Origin: an uncultured Mediterraneibacter sp.
Lineage (GTDB): Bacteria > Bacillota > Clostridia > Lachnospirales > Lachnospiraceae
Direction of reading: 5' to 3'
NCBI GenBank assembly: GCA_944383695.1
Contig: CALWQP010000013.1
Location: 1-64,000, forward strand
Length of the DNA stretch: 64,000 bases
Part shown: piece after piece, positions 55,701-64,000 of the stretch
Numbering within the stretch: the stretch's first letter is position 1
Layout of the letters: the number at the start of each line of letters is the position of its first letter
The notes under the pieces: generated by a model
The model's database searches: none
Told to the model about the DNA's origin: nothing
The model's input: only the letters and a program-made list of their open reading frames with translations
Translations under genes and position numbers: made by a program

Positions 55701-57789
55701 CTTCATTAAAATAGTCAAATTTCTCTCCTGTATATACACGGTTATCTGTCAGACTCGGAAAGGCATCACTTTCCAGCCTGTGCATGCCGTTCCATACGCT
55801 TCCGCTGGGAAGACCTTCCGGACTGTACTGGAAGTCGTCATTCAAATGGAGCTGGAACTCATTCATCTTATACCATGTAAGGATCTTGGTATAATCCTCC
55901 AGATACTGCAGACGATGTGGGATCCTTCCCACGTCAAACATTACCCCGCGGATCTCATAGTCCGGATAGTCTCTTATCACTCCGTAAGGGACATTGTCAT
56001 TTCCCTCATCCTGCCAGAGGAGCTGCTCAACGGTGATCGTCCCATAAAGGCATCCCGAATATGTACTGCTGTAGATACGGATCCCCTTGTCATCCACTGT
56101 CATGAAATATCCTTCGTCCCCGACATCATAGACATCCGAACCCTGTGATTCAATATATATATCCGCCGCCGTGACATCCACCTCTGTACCGGAGACGATC
56201 TCCGGAGTCACGCCTGCAAACTCGGCAAGGTCATCCAGCATATTCTGAGCGACAGCCTGAAGTCCCACGCTGGCGGTGTCATTGATGATGATCCTTGTAT
56301 CCCCGCTCAGCGTATAAGCGCCTTCATATCCGTACCATTCCTGAAGAGTGGGGATCACGGAAGGCTTCCCATTCGGATTTGCCACAGTGGGATAAAGATC
56401 CGAATACAGCCCATTCTTGGACGGTATCGTCACTGTAAAATTCTTTCTTTCCAAATCCGCATTCTCGTCTTCGGCCCCGGATACAGCGCGCACTTCTACA
56501 AGAAGCGTCACTTCAATATCTCCGATATTATGATCTGTGATAGCACCGTCGTTTGAGACAACGCCTTCCCTGTCACTGCCCACGACAGCGATCTCAAATC
56601 CTTCCGGCACTTCCGGAAGCTCGATCTGAACGCTGTCCACAGTGGGCGCCGGCAGCTCTGTGATGGATGCCATCACTTCCGCTGCGGTCTGAGGAGTCTC
56701 CACTGGCGGTACATAAGTCTGGGTACCATTGATGGTGATCTCTCTCACAGAAACTCCAGTTCCGCCCGCGTTAACATTGATCTTCTCAAAATAGAAACGC
56801 ACATAGCGCTGCAAATTAACTGTACTTGTCTCATCTGCCCCAAAAGTATCGAAGACATCAGTCTGGTCGTCTATTCCCTGTGTACTTGACCTCGCAACCG
56901 ATGCAACTGTTGTCCACTCCGCTGCATTCGCTGTCGCCGCAGTCTCGATCCGGTACTGAGTCGCCCATACCTTCAGATAGAAATCAATCTGTATGCGGTC
57001 TGCCACGGACTGCTCCGCCCCAAGATCGATAACAAGCCACTGAGGAGTCTGGTCTGAGTCGTCTGTAATATTATTCTCCTTCATCCTCTCGCTGGACCAT
57101 CTTGTATCGTTATTGCCATCCACGGTGTTCGAGCCCACGTTCTGTGGCATTGCCGTCTCAACAGTGGATGTGCTCACACTTTTATTCAATGCGATATTTC
57201 CGGTCACAAGCTGCGTCCCCTGGATGTCAATCTCCGTGATGGACACGCCTGTCCCGCCTGCGGTATAGTTGACTTTTTCAAAATAAAAACGGACATACCG
57301 TTCCAGAGTGGCAATCCCCGGAACCTCCGTAGAATCAAACCTGTCTACACGCCCGGAGTTGTTCATATTCCCATCACGAGAGATACTATGTACGGTCCTC
57401 CATTGGGTATTATCATCATTGGTCGCCGCCGTCTGGATCTGATAGTCAGATGCCCATACATGAAGATAGAAATTGATCGTTATACTCTCCACCTGCGTTT
57501 CCGAAGCCTGGAGATCTATCGTCAGCCACTGAGCCGTCTGTGCCGTATCTGCCGCAGCGCCGTTCGGTTTCATCCTTTCGCTTGACCACCTTGTCCCCTC
57601 GTCCCCATCAACTGTGTTGGCGCCCACATTTTGCGGCATTGCCTGTTCCACAGAAGACACAGTCACCGTCTTCCCAAGCGCCACATTCTCCGGATCAAAA
57701 CCATCGGCATTTACAGACTTCCCCGGAAACACAATGCTTGTAAGAATCATTGCAAGCGCCGCCAGAAAACTGATACATCGCTTTTTCAT
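52765..57789 (-). CDS. Cell-surface GH20 beta-N-acetylhexosaminidase with F5/8-type domains
   Basis: About 1674 aa. Signal peptide (1-28); two F5/8-type C (discoidin/CBM32) domains (~34-193, ~197-357); GH20b domain (~478-600); GH20 catalytic barrel (~610-960) with the Asp-Glu pair D808-E809 in NIGVDEY; LamG-like domain; a third F5/8 domain; FIVAR-like helical repeat; two or three InlB/List-Bact repeats; C-terminal VKSGD, hydrophobic helix and RRRRR. GH20 enzymes release terminal GlcNAc/GalNAc or lacto-N-biose from glycans, which fits mucin or milk-glycan use. Which linkage is cut cannot be decided. Start at 57789 chosen for the signal peptide and GAGG. Confidence 0.92.
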   Translation of the reverse strand: MKKRCISFLAALAMILTSIVFPGKSVNADGFDPENVALGKTVTVSSVEQAMPQNVGANTVDGDEGTRWSSERMKPNGAAADTAQTAQWLTIDLQASETQVESITINFYLHVWASDYQIQTAATNDDNTQWRTVHSISRDGNMNNSGRVDRFDSTEVPGIATLERYVRFYFEKVNYTAGGTGVSITEIDIQGTQLVTGNIALNKSVSTSTVETAMPQNVGSNTVDGNNDTRWSSERMKENNITDDSDQTPQWLVIDLGAEQSVADRIQIDFYLKVWATQYRIETAATANAAEWTTVASVARSSTQGIDDQTDVFDTFGADETSTVNLQRYVRFYFEKINVNAGGTGVSVREITINGTQTYVPPVETPQTAAEVMASITELPAPTVDSVQIELPEVPEGFEIAVVGSDREGVVSNDGAITDHNIGDIEVTLLVEVRAVSGAEDENADLERKNFTVTIPSKNGLYSDLYPTVANPNGKPSVIPTLQEWYGYEGAYTLSGDTRIIINDTASVGLQAVAQNMLDDLAEFAGVTPEIVSGTEVDVTAADIYIESQGSDVYDVGDEGYFMTVDDKGIRIYSSTYSGCLYGTITVEQLLWQDEGNDNVPYGVIRDYPDYEIRGVMFDVGRIPHRLQYLEDYTKILTWYKMNEFQLHLNDDFQYSPEGLPSGSVWNGMHRLESDAFPSLTDNRVYTGEKFDYFNEVYSDPVYSKEDYRNLERMANAGGIELIPEFDTPSHSNAYIRYAQENPDNISWLGPLQSNNDPQQLALDVDSSNTTEAEKARTARKFMETLYADYLGGDDPVFTGDTVNIGVDEYWDKSNPEAFRKYIVFLDELMQSYGKTTRMWGALKLFPGKTEISPDNIIIDVWATYEEDPIARLEEGFRVVNFPQPYLYTTPGRDHKDMIVEEWLYKNWDPTIFNGNIRAEAGEPLLLGAKASIWGDEFREGVVEADLHERALRSVAMVAEKTWGGSEKTDDYIEYQQTFDRLQEGPGTQIAMSIDSETDVVADYDMSRTEVSDGAITVKDSSGNGYDAQVTGGEIIETDTGAMIAFDGDTVMTTPLQTLSYPYTISFDVQAGEGNTEDSLLFSGYDGQLLAKGIGNNNMSLNRMFYHQSFDYELPVGKRVNITIVGTARNTKLYVDGELVKMLYRTDSGETDQYFSTFVFPMETIGENFHGYIGNIKAYNKALQPEMLRTDVSEVTEVNVALNRNAYAERYGSQPDITTQNSGALKYHPAYKATDGDKTDAEAGISPSTDPHSFWRSSNSSNNDYLMVDLGEERDVSKVVVNWQGQNWATGFDVQVSMDRTSWDTVEQVRNNSASISEVTLDTPVTARYVKIQGVSRNTTYYAVSELEVFEKVDRTELSGLIAGAEKIIAENDPGSDSSAEAAALEQALILAKNTYGNAAAAQREITDAAAALDAALTDYENSMQESTHTVIVDGTEYKVKDGETLVIETPEKPGHRFDGFYLVGTDTQADFTQPVTGDMEVESRFTQYKVTLSAEGGVEVTVSEMDDRGQVTIIAPVREGYNFLGWRTADGSIIYTGYEYTLIPSADTALTAVYEAAAPGAIYHTVTINGQAVMVEDGQLLARPADPALEGYKFIGWYTGDKEYDFSQPVTSDLVIEARFEKVDTSTSGSGAKDERAVKSGDMTDLGRIAGYTAVIFMAAGAAAAVISRRRRR

Positions 57790-57860
57790 TCCTTTTTCCT
57801 CGCTTTCCCTTTTTCTTTTCCCATAACCTGTCCATTTTTGAAGCAAACATATATACTTTT

Positions 57861-57888
57861 AGTCTACCATTTTTGTAAAATATGTCAA
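57861..57888 (-). promoter_or_regulatory. Candidate GH20 gene promoter
   Basis: TTGACA (57883-57888), 16 bp, TAGACT (57861-57866), about 70 bp upstream of the start. The rest of 57890-58033 holds no gene. Confidence 0.5.
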
Positions 57889-58033
57889 ACTTTTTTTGTG
57901 TTTCCAATTGATAAAATCATACTTTGCACAATTATCTGATTTTCTTTTCATCCATATAGCGCATATCGCACAATATATATCCATCTGCAAACTCTCATGA
58001 GTCATCCCCTATCATAAGTCTCCTCATATAGAA

Positions 58034-58079
58034 AAACAACGGGATATACCAAAGAAATACTTTCTCATGATATATCCCG
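58034..58079 (-). terminator. Terminator after the DUF815 ATPase gene
   Basis: Minus strand GGGATATA pairs with TATATCCC across a long loop, followed by GTTGTTTTTC. Confidence 0.7.
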
Positions 58080-58109
58080 CCTTATTCAGATCTCGGAACA
58101 GTTCCATAT

Positions 58110-59423
58110 CTATCTTTCCGTCAAATCCGCTTTTATACCCGCCAGATAATCCACAAACTGCTGGGCAGTCCTTCCGGACAGCCCTCCGTGAGACAACTCC
58201 CATTTATTTGCTTCCATGAGCAGTTCTTCTTCAGGCATATCAATGCCGCTTTTTCTGGCAAGCACCCGCACAATTTCCTGGAATTCTTTTTTGTCCGGAG
58301 AGCCAAAGTAAATGGTCACTCCGAATCTCGCCACAAGGGAAAGCTTCTCCTGCACAGTGTCGTTTGTGTGCAGTTCATCATCTCTGTCTGCTTTGTCCCG
58401 GAAAGTCTCCCGGATCAGATGGCGCCGGTTGGAAGTCGCATAGATCAGTACGTTCTCAGGCTTGCGCTCCAGACCCCCCTCGATCACTGCCTTGAGATAT
58501 TTATACTCAATCTCAAACTCCTCAAAAGAAAGGTCATCCATGTAGATGATAAATTTGTAATTGCGGTTCTTGATCTGAGCGATCACATCATTCAGTTCTT
58601 TGAACTGGTGCTTGTACACCTCAATCATCCGGAGCCCCTGGTCATAATACTTGTTCAGGATTGCCTTGACAGATGAAGATTTTCCAGTCCCCGCATCACC
58701 GAAGAGCAGACAGTTGTTCGCCCTGCGCCCCTGCACAAATGCCTCTGTATTGTCGATCAGCTTTTTCTTTGCAATCTCGTAACCTACAAGGTCATCCAGA
58801 TGGACATGGGCAATATTTGTGATGGGCATGATCTCCACAGCCCCTCCTTCGGGATGTTCGATGCGGAACGCCTTGTGAAGTCCCAGTCTTCCCACGCCGA
58901 ACTCCTTATAGAACTGAGTCATTTTTTTCTGAAAATCCACTGCGTCCGGAGCGCTGCCAAGCACTGTCGCCAGATGGCAGATCCGGTCTCTGATACGGCG
59001 GTTAAAAACCTTTCCTCCGCTGCTTCCGTTTTTATAATCCATAAGGAGGCGGATGCAGTCCGCGCTGAGATCCTTTTCCAGAGCTGTAAAATCATAGTCA
59101 AACAGCTCCTTGAAAATAGAAAAATCATGAAGGGCAATCTCATTGATACTCCCCTCTGTCTCACCGATGATCTCGCAGGAGGTGCTGTAAGCATTTTCGT
59201 CATTGACAAGCAGGAAGGTCAGATAAGTATGCCAGAGATTCCCTTCGAATCCATGGCTCACTGAGAGTTCCAGCAGTTTATTGACGCACTCAAAGAGAAG
59301 GCTTCTCAGGTCTTCCCTGTTGTAATAATCATTTCGGTGATTTTCCATGAGGAAGGTCATGTCGTTCAGAAGCTCCCCATGGTCCATGTTTTTATACAGC
59401 ATCAGCTCGTTTGTCCGCATCAT
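58110..59423 (-). CDS. DUF815-type AAA+ ATPase
   Basis: 437 aa. The N-terminal half is helical with no known domain; the C-terminal half is AAA+ with Walker A GDAGTGKSSS, Walker B IIYMDDLSFEEFE, sensor IYATSNRRH and an Arg-finger region. Role unestablished. It follows pheA by 55 bp on the same strand, though a functional link to Phe synthesis is not expected. Confidence 0.88.
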   Translation of the reverse strand: MMRTNELMLYKNMDHGELLNDMTFLMENHRNDYYNREDLRSLLFECVNKLLELSVSHGFEGNLWHTYLTFLLVNDENAYSTSCEIIGETEGSINEIALHDFSIFKELFDYDFTALEKDLSADCIRLLMDYKNGSSGGKVFNRRIRDRICHLATVLGSAPDAVDFQKKMTQFYKEFGVGRLGLHKAFRIEHPEGGAVEIMPITNIAHVHLDDLVGYEIAKKKLIDNTEAFVQGRRANNCLLFGDAGTGKSSSVKAILNKYYDQGLRMIEVYKHQFKELNDVIAQIKNRNYKFIIYMDDLSFEEFEIEYKYLKAVIEGGLERKPENVLIYATSNRRHLIRETFRDKADRDDELHTNDTVQEKLSLVARFGVTIYFGSPDKKEFQEIVRVLARKSGIDMPEEELLMEANKWELSHGGLSGRTAQQFVDYLAGIKADLTER

Positions 59424-59478
59424 CTCTCATCCTTTCCGCATCTTGCCGGCGGTCTGCCATACTTTCCGCTGAATATTT

Positions 59479-60609
59479 TTAATAATTTCCCAGGATCTTC
59501 AGGTTCTTGGCCTCTTCCCGCAGTCCGCGGACCGCATTCTTCACCGCGGCTTCCTCCAGGTTCCCATCGAAATCCACAAAGAAACAGTATTCCCACGGTC
59601 TTCCCTTTATGGGACGGGACTCAATCTTGGACATGTTCAGATCATTATGGATAAAGTGAGAAAGAATACTGTACAGCGAGCCGCTCTGGTGGGGCAGCTC
59701 GAACCGTATGCTTATCTTCGAGGCGTTCTTCAGAAATACTTTCTGGTTCGTGACCACGATAAAGCGGGTGGAGTTATCCGCAACGTCATTGATCTCGTCT
59801 ACCAGCACTTCCAGTCCGTGCACCTTTGCCGCATAGGCGCTGCACACTGCCGCCTGAGAGATATCCTGATCTTTGAGCACCTTCTTTGCCGCGATCGCTG
59901 TGTTCACCACGCTGATCTTCTGCCAGTCCGGATGATCGTCCAGGAACCGGGTTGTCTGCATCAGCGCCTCTGTCTTGGAGTAGACCCGCTGGATGTCAGA
60001 CAGCTTGGCCCCTGGAAGCCCTGAGAGCGTATGCACGATAGGCAGGATCGTCTCTGCCACGATATAGTTTTCAAATTCATCCAGAAGGTCATACATTTCA
60101 ATGACCGGACCTGCCGTGGAATTCTCGATCGGAAGGACCGCATAATCCGCCGCCCCTTCTTCGATCGCCTCCATGGCGTCACGGAAGGTCCGCACATGGA
60201 AACCATTCACATCCTCCCCGAAGAACTGCCGCATCGCTGCCTGTCCGTACGCTCCTTCCGTCCCCTGGAACACGACTCTGGCATTCCTTTTATCCAGATC
60301 ATCGATCCGGATAAACGGAAGACGCCCCAGGGCCCCGGCCTCCACAAGCTGCTGGTACTGCAGCTTCCTGCTCATGGACATGAGCTGCTGGTAAAGCTCC
60401 TGGATTCCTTTTTTGTTAAAGTCTCCGGTCACTTTTGACGCGACTTCCGCAAGTTTGTCTCTTTCTCTCTGCCGGTCAAATACTTTTTTCCCTTCTTTTA
60501 CTTTGTACTCTCCCACTTCTGCGCAGACGTCCATTCTCTTTTCGTAGAGCAGGGCAATCTGTTCGTCAATATGATCCAGTTTTTCTCTGAGTGCTTCCAG
60601 TGTCTCCAT
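59479..60609 (-). CDS. pheA: Bifunctional chorismate mutase / prephenate dehydratase
   Basis: 376 aa. AroQ-type chorismate mutase (1-85; LREKLDHIDEQIALLYEKRM), prephenate dehydratase (~110-285; FQGTEGAYGQAA, PIENSTAGPV, NSTRFIVV) and a C-terminal ACT domain for Phe feedback (~300-370; SGSLYSILSHF, ESRPIKGRPWEYCFFVDF). Catalyses the two steps from chorismate to phenylpyruvate. Confidence 0.96.
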   Translation of the reverse strand: METLEALREKLDHIDEQIALLYEKRMDVCAEVGEYKVKEGKKVFDRQRERDKLAEVASKVTGDFNKKGIQELYQQLMSMSRKLQYQQLVEAGALGRLPFIRIDDLDKRNARVVFQGTEGAYGQAAMRQFFGEDVNGFHVRTFRDAMEAIEEGAADYAVLPIENSTAGPVIEMYDLLDEFENYIVAETILPIVHTLSGLPGAKLSDIQRVYSKTEALMQTTRFLDDHPDWQKISVVNTAIAAKKVLKDQDISQAAVCSAYAAKVHGLEVLVDEINDVADNSTRFIVVTNQKVFLKNASKISIRFELPHQSGSLYSILSHFIHNDLNMSKIESRPIKGRPWEYCFFVDFDGNLEEAAVKNAVRGLREEAKNLKILGNY

Positions 60610-60650
60610 TTTTCTTCCTTCCCTTCATTCCATGCTGCACTTAATTAAAT

Positions 60651-60679
60651 ATGATACCATATTACTCCGAAAGAGTAAA
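60651..60679 (-). promoter_or_regulatory. pheA promoter
   Basis: TTTACT (60674-60679), 17 bp, TATCAT (60651-60656) on the minus strand. A small TTACTC/GAGTAA hairpin lies in the -35/spacer region. Confidence 0.5.
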
Positions 60680-60736
60680 ATATGAATTTGATGTATCTGC
60701 CCTGGCTCAGATCCGATCCTTATGCCTGTATACGGC

Positions 60737-60770
60737 AAAATCCCGCATCCTGTCCGGTATGCGGGATTTT
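60737..60770. terminator. Terminator between NADH oxidase gene and pheA
   Basis: AAAATCCCGCAT pairs with ATGCGGGATTTT: perfect 12-bp stem with A and T flanks, able to work in both directions; it terminates the oxidase transcript. Confidence 0.9.
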
Positions 60771-60813
60771 ATCACTGTGATCTTTCCCCCAGATCTCATC
60801 TTGCTCCGGAGGC

Positions 60814-62148
60814 TTATTTTGCCCCAAGAGCAGCCATTGTGATATAGTTGTATGGCTGATTAAAATGAGGCAGGAAGAAAATATCAAGAAGTTTCAGCTT
60901 ATCAATGGTCACGCCCTCCTCAATGGCAAGGGAGAACATATGGATTCCCATTGAAATATCCTCATAAGACGCGATCTGCGCGCCCACGATGCGGCGTGAG
61001 GACTTCTCATATACAATACGTACCTTCACGGACTGGTTTTCCTTAATAAACGCCGGTTTCTGAAGATCCTGGTAGTCTGTATACTCAACCTCAATACCTG
61101 CCGCCTCGGCTGCCTTCAGGTTCAGGCCTGTTGAAACCATGTTATAGCCGTAAATGCTGATCCCATTAGAACCCTGCACGCCAATGGATTCCAGGGCAGT
61201 CCCGCATGCATTGTGAGCTGCCACGATACCGCTGCGCACTGCGTTTGTCGCCAGCGCGATATATGCAGGTCCTCTCAGGGCATTGCTGTAAACCGTAGCA
61301 CAGTCGCCGATGGCATAAACATCCGGCACACTGCTTTCCTGATGCAGGTTCACCAGGACCGCCCCATTAGTATGGAGCTTCAGCGCATCCTTTGCCAGCG
61401 CATTGTTGGGCACGAATCCGATCGCAAGGATGACCAGTTCCACGGCATACTCGCCCTTGTCCGTGCGGATGCTCTGCACCTTACCGTCCGAGCCCTTCAG
61501 TTCCTCCACAGCTTCACTGTAATGGAGATCAATGCCGTGTTCTCCCAGGATCCGGTCCATATCATGGGTAAACCACGGGTCATAGTATCCCGCAAGAGAA
61601 GTATCCTGCATCTCAAACAGCATAGCGTTTTTCCCGCGTCTGCGCACTGCTTCCGCGATCTCCACGCCAATGTATCCCGCGCCTACGACAGCCACGTTCC
61701 TGATGTTCGGGTCATCCAGGGCACGGTTGATTTTCTGTCCATCCTGAAACAGCTTTACAACTTCCACATTGTCAAGGTCGATACCCGGGATTTTCGGGAT
61801 GATCGGGAGAGACCCTGTTGCAAGGATCAGCTTGTCATATCCTTCCGTGATCTCACTTCCGTCTTTTGTCCTTGCATACACTTTCTTGTTTGTGTAGTCA
61901 ATATCCGTGACTTCTGTCTCCATGTATACTTTTGCGTGCTTTTTCTCAAAAACATCCTGAGAGCAGTAGAACAGCCCGTCCGTCCCATCAATCTGACGTC
62001 CGACCCAGAGAGCCGTACCACAGCCCAGATAACTGATATTTGAATTTCGGTCGATAATGACCACCTCATGATCCGGATAATTGTCCAGAATCGTGTTTGC
62101 CGCCGCAGTTCCGGCGTGATTTGCGCCAATTAATACAATTTTACTCAT
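60814..62148 (-). CDS. nox: CoA-disulfide reductase/NADH oxidase-family flavoprotein
   Basis: 444 aa. FAD-binding N-terminus (IVLIGANHAGTAAANTIL), redox-active Cys in SYLGCGTALW, NAD(H) motif VVGAGYIGVEIAE, second FAD motif DVYAIGDCATV, C-terminal dimer domain. The single active-site Cys fits water-forming NADH oxidases, which detoxify oxygen in anaerobes and regenerate NAD. Start at 62148 chosen for AAAGGAG; it overlaps the stop of a 25-codon upstream ORF. Confidence 0.88.
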   Translation of the reverse strand: MSKIVLIGANHAGTAAANTILDNYPDHEVVIIDRNSNISYLGCGTALWVGRQIDGTDGLFYCSQDVFEKKHAKVYMETEVTDIDYTNKKVYARTKDGSEITEGYDKLILATGSLPIIPKIPGIDLDNVEVVKLFQDGQKINRALDDPNIRNVAVVGAGYIGVEIAEAVRRRGKNAMLFEMQDTSLAGYYDPWFTHDMDRILGEHGIDLHYSEAVEELKGSDGKVQSIRTDKGEYAVELVILAIGFVPNNALAKDALKLHTNGAVLVNLHQESSVPDVYAIGDCATVYSNALRGPAYIALATNAVRSGIVAAHNACGTALESIGVQGSNGISIYGYNMVSTGLNLKAAEAAGIEVEYTDYQDLQKPAFIKENQSVKVRIVYEKSSRRIVGAQIASYEDISMGIHMFSLAIEEGVTIDKLKLLDIFFLPHFNQPYNYITMAALGAK

Positions 62149-62218
62149 AATCTGTTTTCTCCTTTCCAATTTTCGCCGGTGTCCAAAGAACAGCCGTTTC
62201 TTTTTCCCCCGGCACCAT
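62141..62218 (-). CDS. 25-codon upstream ORF coupled to the NADH oxidase gene
   Basis: ATG preceded by AGGAG at 5 nt, 25 codons, with its TAA overlapping the oxidase start (ATGAGTAA). Such overlap gives translational coupling. The oxidase's own ribosome binding site lies inside this ORF. The peptide is hydrophilic with one Trp; no family recognised. Confidence 0.45.
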   Translation of the reverse strand: MVPGEKETAVLWTPAKIGKEKTDYE

Positions 62219-62230
62219 GCTGTCTCCTAA

Positions 62231-62259
62231 ATTTTACAATCTTGTAAATGTAAATACAA
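62231..62259 (-). promoter_or_regulatory. NADH oxidase promoter
   Basis: TTGTAT (62254-62259), 17 bp, TAAAAT (62231-62236) on the minus strand. Confidence 0.6.
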
Positions 62260-62260
62260 G
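62241..62260. promoter_or_regulatory. Palindrome over the NADH oxidase promoter
   Basis: CTTGTA and TACAAG separated by 8 bp, covering the -35 and spacer: a likely repressor site. It resembles but does not match the Rex consensus. Confidence 0.5.
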
Positions 62261-62321
62261 ACTTTTTTTATCCAATTAATAAAATATATCCATTAAATCC
62301 CTTTCCGCATCTTCTTCTCCG

Positions 62322-62359
62322 GCATAAAACAGACGGTCCCGGGAAATCCGGAACCGTCC
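62322..62359 (-). terminator. Terminator of the cell-wall protein gene
   Basis: Minus strand GACGGTTCCGG pairs with CCGGGACCGTC, followed by TGTTTTATG. Confidence 0.8.
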
Positions 62360-62401
62360 GCCGCAAAGTCCTGTCTTATTTAAATCGTTTATTGACCCTT
62401 G

Positions 62402-64000
62402 CTATTGTGCTCTTTTCCTTCTGTAAACTGTCATTCCAAAGAGGATCGCACAGGATGCAAGAAGCCCTGCATACACCATCGCCATATCCGAGCTGTCCCC
62501 GGTAGTAGGAGTTCCCGAGGTATCTGCCGCTGTCTGTGTACTGCCGGCAACAGTAGTCTGTGTATTGCCCGGAGTTGTCTGTGTATCTCCGGGTGTTGTC
62601 TGTGTGTCTCCGGGAGTAGTGGTCTGTGCTGCTCTCCAGCTGATCATGATCGGAGACAATCCTGTAACGCTAAACTGGATTCCCGCATTAGTTTTCGTTA
62701 CAGCAGGAATCTCAATTTCGCCGGGCTGTTTTCCGAAGTCAGCGCTTGTAATCATGTGAGCTACCGTAAAGTCATGAGTGTTCATTCCGGTACCTGCCGG
62801 ATAAGGCATGGTCACCGTAAGTCCGCCGTTTGTCCCAAAGTGCTCAGGACCTGCAATGATCCATCCGCTTCCTTCGTCAACCATCAGAGTCACATTGTAC
62901 AGAGACGTATTTGTCGCATCAGCGGACACGCCTGTCTGAGCGATGGATGTCTGGATCGCTGTCTGGATCTTTTCCGGTGTGTCCAGAGAAGTGTTGCCTA
63001 CAAGACTATCCGGCACAGTAGTGATTCCTGACTCAAGGATCAGTTTCATGCTGTAGCCGGAAGACGATGCGGGAAGAGTTACCTCCTGTGCCTGTGAACC
63101 GAAATAGACTGCGTTCACTGTCATATCAGAGGTCACATTGGTGATGCTTCCCGGATTCCAGACCGGAGAGATCGTATCGTATCCTGCCTTTGTCGGAATC
63201 GTGGGGAACACCGTCGGAGCTAAGCTCTCGCCGTGTCCGACCATCACAGTGCCGATAGTTACTCCGTCTGCCACAAAGGTTATCGTATGTGTTAAATATT
63301 CCATAATTTCAAAAGTTACATTCCCAACAAAAGATATATTGTAGTTTGGATTCAGATCGTTTGTGAGAGTTCCCTGCGTGATCGTATATGTTCCGATCGT
63401 TTCTCCTGTTGCACGAGAAAGTTCTCCCTGAAGGGTCTCCCCAGCAACTACACTGCCTGATGTAACAGTATATGTGAGTGTCGGATCAGCCTGGCCTTCC
63501 ACCTTCTTTTGTCCGGCATCCGGAGTTATGGTCACCGAACGGCGCGTGATGGTCCCGGCAACAGAGACAGTTGTCGCTGCAAGCTGATAATTGACTTCGC
63601 CTGCCGTGTTGAGAGCGATTCCTGATGCAGTGATCTGATTTGCTGTGCTTACATCAGCGCTGTTATAAGCATAGGACTGTGCTGACGCGCTTACCGTATC
63701 CCCGGGCACGACTCCTTCCAGTCCAATGCTGATCCCGCTCGGTCCATTGGTCGTCCCATCATATTCTTTTGTAGTTGTCCCATTCAGGACAGGAGTCACC
63801 GTCGCCTTACCAACCGTCACTGTGATCCGGCTGCTGACACCAGTCTGTCCTCCCACAGTCGCCTGACAATAATATGTATATGTCCCTACGCCAAGCCCTG
63901 TCGGCAAAGTATAAGAAGCTGCTGTCGCATTGGAAACAGGTGTGGCACTTCCCTGCGCATCCACCTGATACCACTGGTATGTCGCGCCTGTTCCGTCCAC
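62402..64000 (-). CDS. Repeat-rich cell-wall protein, C-terminal part (5' end outside window)
   Basis: 532 residues visible; the frame is open to the window edge. Order: Ig-like domain, YDG-type segment (TTKEYDGTTNG), MBG-type segment (KKVEGQADPTLTYTV), an InlB-type repeat (IGTVMVGHGESLAP), a beta domain, a TTPGDTQ repeat (three copies, encoded by near-identical DNA), then TPTTGD, a hydrophobic helix and RRKRAQ. This is a sortase-type C-terminus. Likely adhesin or structural surface protein. Confidence 0.85.
   Translation of the reverse strand: MDGTGATYQWYQVDAQGSATPVSNATAASYTLPTGLGVGTYTYYCQATVGGQTGVSSRITVTVGKATVTPVLNGTTTKEYDGTTNGPSGISIGLEGVVPGDTVSASAQSYAYNSADVSTANQITASGIALNTAGEVNYQLAATTVSVAGTITRRSVTITPDAGQKKVEGQADPTLTYTVTSGSVVAGETLQGELSRATGETIGTYTITQGTLTNDLNPNYNISFVGNVTFEIMEYLTHTITFVADGVTIGTVMVGHGESLAPTVFPTIPTKAGYDTISPVWNPGSITNVTSDMTVNAVYFGSQAQEVTLPASSSGYSMKLILESGITTVPDSLVGNTSLDTPEKIQTAIQTSIAQTGVSADATNTSLYNVTLMVDEGSGWIIAGPEHFGTNGGLTVTMPYPAGTGMNTHDFTVAHMITSADFGKQPGEIEIPAVTKTNAGIQFSVTGLSPIMISWRAAQTTTPGDTQTTPGDTQTTPGNTQTTVAGSTQTAADTSGTPTTGDSSDMAMVYAGLLASCAILFGMTVYRRKRAQ

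Noticed and set aside
62241-62260. Rex operator at the NADH oxidase promoter
   Set aside because: The half-sites CTTGTA/TACAAG do not match TTGTTAA-type Rex half-sites well; left as an unassigned palindrome.

Overview
The window looks like chromosomal DNA of a spore-forming, anaerobic Lachnospiraceae-type gut Clostridium. Evidence in the sequence: sporulation genes spoIIP and gpr, an hcp hybrid-cluster gene, GGGtGRT and NifU-like genes, and large surface proteins typical of host-glycan users (an M26/IgA1-protease-like metalloprotease, a GH20 hexosaminidase, and YDG/MBG-type repeats). Species cannot be fixed from sequence alone. Most genes lie on the minus strand.

Layout, left to right. 1-140: short direct repeats that resemble an IS end. 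141-2652: metNIQ methionine ABC importer (minus). 2804-9098: a likely minus-strand operon parE-parC-(rhodanese/TtcA fusion)-lysR. 9344-17119: one 7.8-kb gene for a 2591-residue surface metalloprotease. 17264-19511: gpr-spoIIP. 19699-19962: rpsT. 20059-22510: divergent Crp-type regulator and hcp. 22636-24304: ilvN-ilvC. 24429-26246: an ABC-F ATPase with an unusual leader. 26483-29320: a GT2/papain-like/flippase-like operon. 29471-31502: small membrane proteins and a degenerate tyrosine recombinase. 31684-33787: an SPFH/ribbon-helix-helix/small protein/ECF-S operon with a candidate self-regulatory operator. 33897-34514: flavodoxin-like reductase. 34569-38102: a response regulator/ABC transporter/histidine kinase module of the antibiotic-peptide defence type.

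38286-44600 is an AT-rich island of about 6.3 kb with decayed genes: a Big_2 surface-protein pseudogene, an orphan HlyD-type adaptor, small membrane proteins, a LytTR two-component system and an IS110 fragment. It is bracketed by two diverged copies of a ~440-bp segment (37846-38285 and 44601-45041). That segment contains the start of the response-regulator gene, a terminator and the end of the GGGtGRT gene. The island therefore sits between two genes that were once neighbours.

45012-50755 returns to core genes: NifU-like/GGGtGRT pair, then yicC-gmk-rpoZ and rimO-pgsA. 50949-52685 is rqcH (plus). 52765-57789 is a GH20 surface enzyme. 58110-60609 holds pheA and a DUF815-type AAA+ ATPase. 60814-62148 is an NADH oxidase preceded by a coupled upstream ORF. 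62402-64000 is the C-terminal part of a repeat-rich cell-wall protein that runs off the window.

Three surface proteins (9344-17119, 52765-57789, 62402-64000) share an x-[T/S]-G-D motif followed by a hydrophobic stretch and an Arg/Lys cluster, suggesting one sortase-type anchoring route. The regulatory calls (promoters, operators, attenuators) were read by eye and need experimental or comparative support.
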